From positions 103,298-167,297 of the forward strand of contig JAPPLF010000003.1 in the NCBI GenBank assembly GCA_028874215.1: DNA of 64,000 bases, in the 5' to 3' direction. The first letter of the stretch is position 1. Each line of letters begins with the position of its first letter. Below are positions 53,404 through 61,160 of this stretch, piece by piece. Origin of the DNA: Acidobacteriota bacterium. Its GTDB lineage: Bacteria > Acidobacteriota > UBA6911 > RPQK01 > JAJDTT01. The notes under the pieces were generated by a model. It was not told the DNA's origin and searched no databases. It saw only the letters and a list, made by a program, of their open reading frames with translations. The position numbers and the translations under genes are program-made.

Positions 53404-53628
53404 GTGAACCAACTTCTTCAAGAGGCCTTTGAGAGAGCCGCCGAGCTCCCGCAAGTGGAGCAGGACAGGATCACGCGCTTCCTGCTGGCTGAATTGGAAT
53501 CGGAGCGGCAATGGTCTGAGCTGTTTGCCCGCCCGGAGTCGAAGGATCTGCTGGAACGCCTGGCGGACGAAGCTCTGTCCGAACACCGTGCAGGGAGAAC
53601 TCGGCCTCTGGCCATGGGCGATCTGTAG
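53404..53628 (+). CDS. Antitoxin-like small protein
   Basis: A 74 aa protein, helical and strongly charged (FERAAELPQVEQDRITRFLL, LLERLADEALSEHRAGRTRP). Its composition and the ending AGRTRPL match small proteins found directly upstream of RelE-type toxins. The GTG start follows AGGAGG. The next frame starts 3 nt after the stop and encodes a truncated toxin-like peptide, supporting an antitoxin role. Confidence 0.6.
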   Translation: MNQLLQEAFERAAELPQVEQDRITRFLLAELESERQWSELFARPESKDLLERLADEALSEHRAGRTRPLAMGDL

Positions 53629-53630
53629 AC

Positions 53631-53732
53631 GTGCGTTCGTTTACGCGACAGAGCTTATGGGATGCCTATCGCCGCCTTCAGGACCACGCGTTTACGCAAA
53701 CAAAGGGGACAGTCTGTTTCTTCACGCGCTGA
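53631..53732 (+). pseudogene. RelE-like toxin truncated by a GGGGACAG repeat
   Basis: GTG start 3 nt after the antitoxin-like gene. The first 20 residues, VRSFTRQSLWDAYRRLQDHA, look like the N-terminus of RelE/ParE toxins (strand, then helix with FWxAYRxL). The following 13 residues are encoded by the repeat and the frame stops. Intact family members are about 90-110 aa, so the toxin is inactivated. Confidence 0.5.
53702..53718 (+). repeat. AAGGGGACAGTCTGTT repeat, copy 2
   Basis: This copy lies exactly where the toxin-like reading frame loses similarity to its family, so its arrival probably truncated that gene. Confidence 0.65.
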
Positions 53733-53790
53733 GGTCCTCGTGGGTGGGCGCCATGCATCCTGAGGTCGTCGAACTCGGAGAGCCTGGGCA

Positions 53791-55653
53791 ATGAGAGTCG
53801 AGATGCCGTCAGACACCCTGGAAGACGCCCTGTCCGCACTGACGTTGCCGACCCTCCGGAGCATGATGGAACTGCTTCCCGTCCCCAAACCGCGGCCGAA
53901 GCTGAAAGCGGGGATGGTGGACGCCATCCGGCTCCGGCTGACCGGCAAGTCATTGCGTCAACTGTGGGAACGCCTTGACGAAACTCAGCGGCTGGCGGTG
54001 ACGGAAACGCTTACCGGCCTGGGAGTCCGATTCAACGCCAGCCGGTTTCGCGTCAAGTACGGCGTGCTGCCGAAGGGGTTCGACACGGAGAGTTCCGGGA
54101 AGTCTTCGCTGTTGCACTTCTTTCTCTATCCGCCGGACGGCTACCGCATGTTCTTGCCGACCACGATCCCCAGAGATCTCGAGCAAAAGCTCCTCGAGTT
54201 CCTGTCCGAGCCGGCGGCTCCGGCCCTCGTTTCGGTGGACCAGGTTCCGGAGGTCGTCGGTCGCCGCCGGCGCACCCCCGTTCCCCCGGGGCAGAAACGA
54301 AAAGTCGACAGAGTTACTGTGACTCGACGCGATATGGAGCAGGCTGCGTCGTACGACCTGCTGGCGGTGCTTCGTTTGATCGATCAGGGCGGGGTCGCCT
54401 TCGACACCTTTCATCAACGTTCATCCGCAGGGACCCTGAGACGACTCGGGGAGGTGCTTCACGACGGGGACTTTTTCGACGCCGGCAAGGAGCGGGAGTC
54501 CCAGGAGGAGGAGGCCGGACCCATTCGGGCGTTCGCCTGGCCGTGGTTGGTGCAAGCCGGCAAGCTGGCCCAACCGCGCGGGTCCAAACTGGCCTTGACC
54601 GAGGCGGGACGCATGGCCTTCACGGCTCCGCCCGCCGATACGCTCCGGCGAATCTGGCGGTCGTGGCTGAAGAATACGTTGTTGGACGAGTTCAGCCGCA
54701 TGGACGAGATCAAGGGCCAGCACTGGGTGCCGGGCAGACCGACCATGACGGCGCCGCGCAAGCGCCGGCCAGTTGTCGCCGCGGCGCTCGCGGAATGTCC
54801 CTTGGGCCGGTGGGTCCAGGTGGACGAGTTCTTTCGCTTCATGCTGGCGGCGCATCCGGATTTCGATGTGACGCGTTTTCCTTGGCGTCTCTACGTCGGC
54901 GAGATCCAGCATGGCAACTTCTCAGAGGCCGACAATCAGGAGTGGAGCCTTCTCCCGGGCCGCTATGTCCTGTGTCTGTTGTTCGAGTACGCGGCCACGC
55001 TCGGCTTAGTGGACGTCGCGTTCACGGATCCACGCGGAGCGCGGCCTGATTACTGGCACATCTGGGGCACGGAAGAAATGGAATTCCTCAGCCGTTACGA
55101 CGGGCTGGAATATTTTCGGCTCAATCCGCTTGGTGCCTACTGTCTCGGCCGGACCGACAGATATGAGCCGGCGATTCCTCCGCGTCGTACCCGCCTGACC
55201 CTCTTCAGCGACCTTCGAGTACAGTCGTCGGCTCCACTGCCGCCGCCGGAACGCGTGCTGTTGGAGATCTACGCCGAGCCGGAGTCCGACGGGAGATGGC
55301 GGCTGGATCTCTCTCGCTCTCTTTCGGCCGTCGAGCGCGGTCACGACGTGACGCAACTGGGAAAGTTTCTCGCCGCCCGCGACGATCAACCGTTGCCCGA
55401 AAGGGTCGAGGGGTTTCTCCGCACCGTCGAGCTCGGTGGGCGCGCCCTGAAGCCGGAGGGGGCGGCCGTGTTGATCAAGTGCGCGAGCAAGGAGATCGCG
55501 GACCGGATTGTCGCCGACCAACAGGCCGCCAAGTACTGCAGGCGCGCCGGTTCGCTCCGGCTCGTCGTTCCCGCAAAATCAGAAGCCAAGTTTCGCCGGG
55601 CGGCCCATGCCCTGGGATACGCTCTGTCCCTGCCCAGACGATCTCTTCGTTGA
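53791..55653 (+). CDS. Large uncharacterised protein, tandem paralogue 1 (weak helicase-associated similarity)
   Basis: A 620 aa soluble protein, not confidently recognised. It closely resembles the next gene product over its full length; shared blocks include LLHFFLYPPDG, MEQAASYDLLAVLRLID, RAFAWPWLVQAGKL, CPLGRWVQVDEFFRFM and RYDGLEYFRLNPLGAYCL. The C-terminal about 150 residues (LTLFSDLRVQSSAPLPPPER, LPERVEGFL) resemble the XPB/Ssl2-like helicase-associated (Helicase_C_3) module, but no Walker motifs are present. It may bind DNA or a helicase partner. Located between decayed toxin-antitoxin loci and an AAA/nuclease gene. Confidence 0.55.
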   Translation: MRVEMPSDTLEDALSALTLPTLRSMMELLPVPKPRPKLKAGMVDAIRLRLTGKSLRQLWERLDETQRLAVTETLTGLGVRFNASRFRVKYGVLPKGFDTESSGKSSLLHFFLYPPDGYRMFLPTTIPRDLEQKLLEFLSEPAAPALVSVDQVPEVVGRRRRTPVPPGQKRKVDRVTVTRRDMEQAASYDLLAVLRLIDQGGVAFDTFHQRSSAGTLRRLGEVLHDGDFFDAGKERESQEEEAGPIRAFAWPWLVQAGKLAQPRGSKLALTEAGRMAFTAPPADTLRRIWRSWLKNTLLDEFSRMDEIKGQHWVPGRPTMTAPRKRRPVVAAALAECPLGRWVQVDEFFRFMLAAHPDFDVTRFPWRLYVGEIQHGNFSEADNQEWSLLPGRYVLCLLFEYAATLGLVDVAFTDPRGARPDYWHIWGTEEMEFLSRYDGLEYFRLNPLGAYCLGRTDRYEPAIPPRRTRLTLFSDLRVQSSAPLPPPERVLLEIYAEPESDGRWRLDLSRSLSAVERGHDVTQLGKFLAARDDQPLPERVEGFLRTVELGGRALKPEGAAVLIKCASKEIADRIVADQQAAKYCRRAGSLRLVVPAKSEAKFRRAAHALGYALSLPRRSLR

Positions 55654-55703
55654 ACTCGATGTATCCTGCGGTCGACGACCTTCGAATTCGGAGACCCTGA
55701 GCC

Positions 55704-57551
55704 ATGAGAATCGAACTGCCGTCCGCCACCGTGGAGAAAGCTCTGTCGGCACTGATGGTCCCGACCCTCAAACCCATGATGGGGTTGCTGTCGATTCGCA
55801 AGCCGCGACCGACACGGAAGGCCGGCATGGTGGAGTCCATCTTGCCCCGGCTGACTGGCAGGTCGTTACGAGACCTGTGGAAGCGGCTCAACCGAACCCA
55901 GCAGTTGGCGGTGAAGGAGACGCTCTATGGCCTGGAGGGCCGATTCAACGCCCAACGGTTTCGCGCCAAGTACGGAGTGCTGCCGAGGGGTATCGACCGG
56001 GGCGAAACTGAGAAACCGACCCTGTTGCACTTGTTTCTCTACCCGCCGGACGGCGAACGGTATCGTCCCCCGACCACCATTCCCAGCGACCTCCGGAAGC
56101 AGCTCCGGGAGTTTGTTCCCGAGCCGGAGTTCCCGACCGTCGCCTCGGTGGAGGAAGCTCCGGATTTCGTCGATCGGCGCCGGAGCGGATTTGTTCCCAA
56201 GGGGCAGAAACCGAAGTTCGACAGAGTGTCCCTGAATTGCCGCAACATGGAGCAGGCTGCGGCGTACGACCTGCTGGCCGTGCTCCGCCTCATCGATGCC
56301 GGCAGGATCTCCATCAGCAGGAAGACCCGGCGCGCGTCCGCGGTCTCCGTGCGACGCGTCGCGGAGGTGCTTTACGACGGCGACTTTTACGACGCAACCG
56401 AGAAGAAGAAGCGGTGGACACAGTTCGTCGGCCCCATCCGGTCCTTCGCCTGGCCCTGGTTGGTGCAGGCCGGCAAGCTTTCCCAGTTGCGCGGCTCCAA
56501 GCTGGCGTTGACCAAGGCCGGACGCGCGGCCTTCACGGCGCTGCCCGCCGAGACCCTCCGGCGGACCTGGAAAGCTTGGCTGAAGAACACCCTGTTGGAC
56601 GAGTTCAGCCGGGTGGAGGAGATCAAGGGGCAGACCCGGGGCCGGGGCAAACGGACGATGACCGCGCCGCGCAACCGCCGGCCCTGGGTCGACGAGGCGC
56701 TCGCGGAATGTCCGGTCGGCCGGTGGGTTCAGGTGGACGAGTTCTTTCGGTTTATGCAGGCGGCGGAACTGGACTTCAGCGTCACGCGGTATCCCTGGCA
56801 CCTCTACCTCGGCGGGCCGGAGCACGGGAGCTTCGGGCTTGCCGGTGATCAGAGTTGGAACGCGCTGCAGGGGCGATATGTCCTGTGCCTGTTGTTCGAG
56901 TACGCGGCCACCCTGGGCATGGTGGACGTGGCGTTCACCGACCCGCGCCACGCGCGGCGCGATTACATCGGCCTGTGGGGCGCCGATGATCTGGAGTTCC
57001 TCAGCCGGTACGATGGCCTGGAGTATTTTCGACTCAATCCGCTCGGCGCCTATTGCCTCGATCAGGCCGACATTTACGAGCCGGCCGCGCCTCCGGTCCG
57101 AACGGCGCTGACCCTGTTTACCGATCTTCGCGTGCAGTCGACGGCGCCGCTGCGGCCGGAAGAACGTGTGCTGCTGGAGACCTATGCCAAGACCGTGTCG
57201 GACGGCGTCTGGCGTCTGGATCTCGCTCGAGCCATGTCGGCCGTGGAAAGCGGCCAGGATGTGGCGCAATTGAGGGAGTTTCTCACCGCGCGCAAAGATC
57301 AGCCCCTGCCGGACCGGGTGGAAGGGTTTTTCCGCCGTGTCGAGCAGGGATCGCGAGCCCTGACCGCGAAGGGACAGGCCCTGATCATCGAATGCGCGGA
57401 CAAGGAGATCGCCGACCGTATCGTGGCCGATCCGCGGGCTACCAAGCACTGCATCCGTGCCGGCCCGCGCCGGCTCGTCGTTGCCACAAGATCCGAGGCG
57501 GCGTTTCGGAAGGCGGCGCATGCCTTGGGTTACGCGTTTTCCGTGCGGTGA
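55704..57551 (+). CDS. Large uncharacterised protein, tandem paralogue 2
   Basis: A 615 aa paralogue of the preceding product: MRIELPSATVEKALSAL versus MRVEMPSDTLEDALSAL at the start, and well over half of positions identical by eye. The conserved central block CPVGRWVQVDEFFRFMQAAE and the C-terminal LTLFTDLRVQSTAPLRPEER segment are retained. It begins 50 nt after paralogue 1 without its own obvious promoter. Both copies are intact, so the duplication has been kept by selection, perhaps as two subunits or two specificities. Function unknown. Confidence 0.55.
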   Translation: MRIELPSATVEKALSALMVPTLKPMMGLLSIRKPRPTRKAGMVESILPRLTGRSLRDLWKRLNRTQQLAVKETLYGLEGRFNAQRFRAKYGVLPRGIDRGETEKPTLLHLFLYPPDGERYRPPTTIPSDLRKQLREFVPEPEFPTVASVEEAPDFVDRRRSGFVPKGQKPKFDRVSLNCRNMEQAAAYDLLAVLRLIDAGRISISRKTRRASAVSVRRVAEVLYDGDFYDATEKKKRWTQFVGPIRSFAWPWLVQAGKLSQLRGSKLALTKAGRAAFTALPAETLRRTWKAWLKNTLLDEFSRVEEIKGQTRGRGKRTMTAPRNRRPWVDEALAECPVGRWVQVDEFFRFMQAAELDFSVTRYPWHLYLGGPEHGSFGLAGDQSWNALQGRYVLCLLFEYAATLGMVDVAFTDPRHARRDYIGLWGADDLEFLSRYDGLEYFRLNPLGAYCLDQADIYEPAAPPVRTALTLFTDLRVQSTAPLRPEERVLLETYAKTVSDGVWRLDLARAMSAVESGQDVAQLREFLTARKDQPLPDRVEGFFRRVEQGSRALTAKGQALIIECADKEIADRIVADPRATKHCIRAGPRRLVVATRSEAAFRKAAHALGYAFSVR

Positions 57552-57664
57552 CGGCGGCGTAAAGAGAACCGACCCCCGAACCCGTTCCTCCGACGTTCCG
57601 AAAAATGGCTGAAGCCGGTTTTCGGGACACTGCGTGACCTAAGACAACGTGCGATACTCAAAGC

Positions 57665-59278
57665 GTGCGTTTCTTCAACACCGCCGGTCCGATCAACCCG
57701 GAGATGCACTACAGCATCCCACCCCTGGAACGCCTCGATGCCGATGATCTCCTGTTGCTCATCCGGCAATGGAAGTACTTCGTGCTGCACGCGCCGCGCC
57801 AGACGGGCAAGACCTCTGCGTTGCTGGCGTTGAGGGACCAACTCAACCTGGTTGGCGAGTTCCGTTGCGTGTACGTCAACGTCGAAGGCGGCCAAACGGC
57901 GCGGGAGGACGTGCGGGAGGGCGTGCGAGCGATTCTCAGCGCTCTGGCCAGAGCGGCGCGCCACGGGCTCGACGACTTGTTCGTAGCCGAGGTCTGGCGT
58001 GACATCCTCGAAGGATCCGGTCCCAACGATGCACTTGGGGACACACTGGCTCGCTGGTCCGAAGCCGATGCGAAACCGCTGGTGCTCCTGATCGACGAGA
58101 TCGATTCCCTGATTGGCGACACCCTGCTTGCGGTGTTGCGGCAACTCCGGGCCGGCTATCCGGACCGCCCGCGCCGGTTTCCCCAGAGCGTGATCCTGTG
58201 CGGCGTGCGCGACGTGCGCGACTATCGCATTCAGTCTGCAGCGGAGAACCAGATCATCGCCGGCGGCAGCGCCTTCAACATTCGCGCCGAATCCCTGCGG
58301 CTGGGAGACTTCTCGCGGCGTGACGTCGAGTCCCTGCTGGGGCAGCACACCGACGAGTCGGGACAGGTGTTCACGGACGAGGCACGAGGCGAGATCTGGG
58401 AGTTGACCCAGGGACAGCCGTGGTTGGTGAACGCCTTGGCCTACGAAGCGTGTTTCAGGAACAAGACCGGACGGGACCGCAGCCGGGAGATCGCCGGAGA
58501 AGCCATCCAGGACGCATGCGAACAATTGATCCTCCGACGAGAAACGCATCTGGACCAGCTCACGGACAAGCTTCAGGAAGAGCGGGTACGCCGGGTAATT
58601 GAACCGCTGTTGGAAGGCTCCGACGCCGTCGACTCGATTCCAGCCGATGATCTGGAGTATGCGCGCGACCTGGGCCTTGTGACGAGAACCCGCCCCGTCG
58701 CCATCGCCAATCCCATTTACCGGGAGGTGATCCCCCGCGATCTGACCTACACGACGCAGGAGATGTCGATCCATCAGGATCCCGCATGGTACATCGACGA
58801 TGACGGCGCCCTGCGGGTCGGAAAGTTGCTGACCGCGTTCCAGGAGTTCTTTCGGGAGCACTCGGAGCACTGGGTGGAGCGGTTCCAGTACAAGGAAGCC
58901 GGTCCGCAGTTGCTGTTGCAGGCATTCCTGCAGCGTATCGTCAACAGCGGCGGGCGGATCGAGCGCGAGTACGGATTGGGCCGGCGGCGGACCGACCTGC
59001 TGATGGTGTGGCCTGTGGGCGGACGCTCCGGCGAGACGAGAGCCGGGACGGATCGGCCGGCGCAGAAGGTGGTCGTCGAATGCAAGGTGCTGCGCCGAAG
59101 CCTCGACGAGACGCTCCGCGAGGGTCTGGCGCAGACGCGCGCCTACATGGACCGCTGCACTGCGGCGGAGGGACACTTGGTGATTTTCGACCGCACCGAG
59201 GGCAAGCCGTGGGTAGAAAAGATCTATCGCCGCAACGAGACGGAAGGCGGCGCGCCGGTGACCGTGTGGGGGATGTGA
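57665..59278 (+). CDS. AAA ATPase with C-terminal PD-(D/E)XK nuclease-like domain
   Basis: A 537 aa protein. The N-terminal ATPase has Walker A HAPRQTGKTSALL (about residues 42-54), Walker B LVLLIDEIDSLIGD (about 139-152) and sensor-like SVILCGVRDVRDY, as in archaeal-type AAA ATPases. A winged-helix-like middle follows (YARDLGLVTRTRPVAIANPI). The C-terminus has YGLGRRRTDLLMVWP and VVVECKVLRR: Asp then ExK, the PD-(D/E)XK core. Such ATPase-nuclease proteins occur in defence and mobile islands. The start is GTG. It lies 113 nt after paralogue 2. Confidence 0.78.
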   Translation: MRFFNTAGPINPEMHYSIPPLERLDADDLLLLIRQWKYFVLHAPRQTGKTSALLALRDQLNLVGEFRCVYVNVEGGQTAREDVREGVRAILSALARAARHGLDDLFVAEVWRDILEGSGPNDALGDTLARWSEADAKPLVLLIDEIDSLIGDTLLAVLRQLRAGYPDRPRRFPQSVILCGVRDVRDYRIQSAAENQIIAGGSAFNIRAESLRLGDFSRRDVESLLGQHTDESGQVFTDEARGEIWELTQGQPWLVNALAYEACFRNKTGRDRSREIAGEAIQDACEQLILRRETHLDQLTDKLQEERVRRVIEPLLEGSDAVDSIPADDLEYARDLGLVTRTRPVAIANPIYREVIPRDLTYTTQEMSIHQDPAWYIDDDGALRVGKLLTAFQEFFREHSEHWVERFQYKEAGPQLLLQAFLQRIVNSGGRIEREYGLGRRRTDLLMVWPVGGRSGETRAGTDRPAQKVVVECKVLRRSLDETLREGLAQTRAYMDRCTAAEGHLVIFDRTEGKPWVEKIYRRNETEGGAPVTVWGM

Positions 59279-59391
59279 GGGATGCTCGGCGGTCCGTGGA
59301 CATCCTGATAATCGGCGCCGGTTCGCGCCGCGAATCTGAGCTTGCTCGGTGGGCGAGTATGACCCGTGCCCGTCGTCACCGAAACACCTGT

Positions 59392-59469
59392 TTACCTGAG
59401 CACTTCAAACGCCAACCCGCGCCCACGGCCGTACCGGTAGTTCGTGAAATCGCTGTCAAGGGCGATCAT
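59392..59469 (-). pseudogene. Possible PIN-toxin remnant
   Basis: A 25-codon frame, MIALDSDFTNYRYGRG followed by LAFEVLR, downstream of the antitoxin-like gene on the same strand, where a toxin would be expected. The LDSDF...Y pattern resembles part of a PIN domain. Much too short to be functional. Tentative. Confidence 0.25.
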
Positions 59470-59496
59470 GCGTGGCCGAGCCGTTCGCGACGATAC

Positions 59497-59754
59497 TCAT
59501 GACGATTCGGAGCCTCGGCGCTTGTGGGCGCCGATCGCTACCGCAATCATTCGGGATTTTCCCGATGCGATATTCATCCGCTTGGAGGAGCCCAGATCGA
59601 AAACCAGGGATCGATCAGTGTTCCTTGGGGACCGGGACAAATCCTGGTCCACCAGTCGGCGAATGTATTCGGCGGGGGAGATGCCGAGGTCGGCTGCCCT
59701 TTGACGAACTCGCGTGTGAACTTCTGTGGTGAGGGAGATCTCGGTGCATACCAT
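59497..59754 (-). CDS. Ribbon-helix-helix antitoxin-like protein, orphan
   Basis: An 85 aa protein with an RHH-like N-terminus (EISLTTEVHTRVRQRAADLG, ISPAEYIRRLVDQDL) and a charged tail. This layout is typical of VapB/CopG-type antitoxins paired with PIN toxins. No intact toxin follows. The start MVCTEIS was preferred; an upstream ATG would place the -10 promoter box inside the gene. Confidence 0.6.
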   Translation of the reverse strand: MVCTEISLTTEVHTRVRQRAADLGISPAEYIRRLVDQDLSRSPRNTDRSLVFDLGSSKRMNIASGKSRMIAVAIGAHKRRGSESS

Positions 59755-59766
59755 CACAATATTTCC

Positions 59767-59772
59767 ATTATA
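59767..59772 (-). promoter_or_regulatory. TATAAT -10 box for the orphan antitoxin
   Basis: A perfect TATAAT on the minus strand, 12 nt before the ATG, implying a near-leaderless transcript; no good -35 was seen. Confidence 0.4.
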
Positions 59773-59843
59773 CCGTGACACCTAAACTGTATCTGAGCCA
59801 CACTCCCGAAGTGGAATGGGGGTGGCAGCGTACATTGAGATCC

Positions 59844-59855
59844 AAGGGGACAGTC
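59844..59855 (+). repeat. AAGGGGACAGTC repeat, partial copy 3
   Basis: It shares the AAGGGGACAGTC core with the two copies at 53.1 and 53.7 kb, so copies lie at both borders of the accessory island. Confidence 0.45.
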
Positions 59856-59943
59856 GTCAGGCCCGTAGGCTTGGCCAAGTGGTGATGTCGACGAGGAACT
59901 CCAGCGGTTTGTGATCCCGCATTAGTCTGAACTGAGGAATGAG

Positions 59944-61134
59944 ATGCACGGCGAACGCGACCCGAATCCCAAAATGAACCTCCACCCCGGACTGAGCTTC
60001 AGCCGGGACGAGTATTTGCGCCGGTACCGGCTGGTGATGGACGGAATCCGGAAGGCGGGCGTCGACGCCCTGCTGGTTCGGGGACCCGAGAACATCACCT
60101 ACCTCACCGGCTACGAAACCCCCGGCTACTACGGCTACCACTGCCTGATCCTGGTTCCGGGTGAGTCGCCGGTCCTGGTCGGCCGGAGGTTGGAGGTCGG
60201 GACCAACGTCCCCGAGTTCTCCTGGTTGACCGAGGTCGCTCCGGTGGAGGACGACGAGGTGCCGGTGGAGGTCACCATCCGGACTCTTTCCAGGATGGGC
60301 CTGGCGCGGAAGCGTCTGGGGATCGAATCGGAGAGCTGGTTCCTGACGGTCAACGAGCACCAGGCTCTGGCCGGCGCGCTGCCTCATGCCACGCTGGTCG
60401 ACTGCTCCAGCGTCATCGAGGAGGCGCGGATGATCAAGTCGGCCGAGGAGGTGGATGTAATTCGCCAGGCGGTGGCCATCGCCGACCGGGCGTGTCTGGC
60501 TGGGATCCGGGCGACTCGACCGGGGACCACCGAGGACCGGATCGCGGCGGCCGTCTACAAGGAATGGTGCGAGGCGGGAGCCGAGTACACCGGACTGCCC
60601 AACTTCATTGTTTCGGGGCCCCGGTCAGGCGCGTGCCATGCCACCTGGCGGGGCCGCCGGCTGGAGGACGACGACCACTGCTGCTTTGAAATCGCGGCCT
60701 CCAAGCATCGTTATTGCGGGGCCGTTTTCCGCATGGCCACGGTGGGCCGGGTGAATCCCCGGCTGCGCCAGCTTTCTGACGCCCAGAACCGGGCCATCCA
60801 GGAAGTGATCGACGCCATCCGGCCGGGGGCCGTCTCGGAAGAGGTGGACCAAGTGGGGCGGGACGTCATCGCCAAGGCGGGGTTCGGCAAGTGGCACGTG
60901 AGCCGGCTGGGCTATTCCATCGGCATCAACTATCCCCCCGACTGGGGTGAGGGCCAGATCATCAGCATCCGGCAGGGGGAGAAGCGGCGCCTCCGGGAGA
61001 ACATGACCTTCCACCTGGTGGCCGGCGTCCTCATTCCCGGCGAGTTCGGCAGCGGGTCCAGCGCCTCGGTGCGCGTCACCGCCACCGGCTGCGAGGTGAT
61101 GACCTCGCTTCCGCTCCAGCTCTACGAAAATTGA
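59944..61134 (+). CDS. Creatinase/ectoine hydrolase-like M24 family enzyme
   Basis: A 396 aa protein with the two-domain M24 plan (N-terminal creatinase domain with RGPENITYLTGYETPGYYGY; C-terminal pita-bread domain). Canonical metallopeptidase ligands are missing: FEIAASKHRYCGAVFRM lacks the two Asp and the C-terminal Glu positions are replaced. GYSIGINYPPDWGEGQIISI is close to the metal-free creatinase/DoeA branch. It probably hydrolyses a C-N bond in a small compatible solute or guanidino compound. GAGGA precedes the ATG. Confidence 0.82.
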   Translation: MHGERDPNPKMNLHPGLSFSRDEYLRRYRLVMDGIRKAGVDALLVRGPENITYLTGYETPGYYGYHCLILVPGESPVLVGRRLEVGTNVPEFSWLTEVAPVEDDEVPVEVTIRTLSRMGLARKRLGIESESWFLTVNEHQALAGALPHATLVDCSSVIEEARMIKSAEEVDVIRQAVAIADRACLAGIRATRPGTTEDRIAAAVYKEWCEAGAEYTGLPNFIVSGPRSGACHATWRGRRLEDDDHCCFEIAASKHRYCGAVFRMATVGRVNPRLRQLSDAQNRAIQEVIDAIRPGAVSEEVDQVGRDVIAKAGFGKWHVSRLGYSIGINYPPDWGEGQIISIRQGEKRRLRENMTFHLVAGVLIPGEFGSGSSASVRVTATGCEVMTSLPLQLYEN

Positions 61135-61160
61135 CCGGGGACGGAAATCTACGGCCGCCG

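Noticed and set aside
55866-57521. 551-codon minus-strand frame opposite paralogue 2
   Set aside because: An antisense frame of similar kind is open opposite paralogue 1 too, as expected from shared codon bias; no motifs.
57530-59176. 548-codon minus-strand frame opposite the AAA-nuclease gene
   Set aside because: The plus strand carries Walker A, Walker B and nuclease motifs; the minus frame has none.
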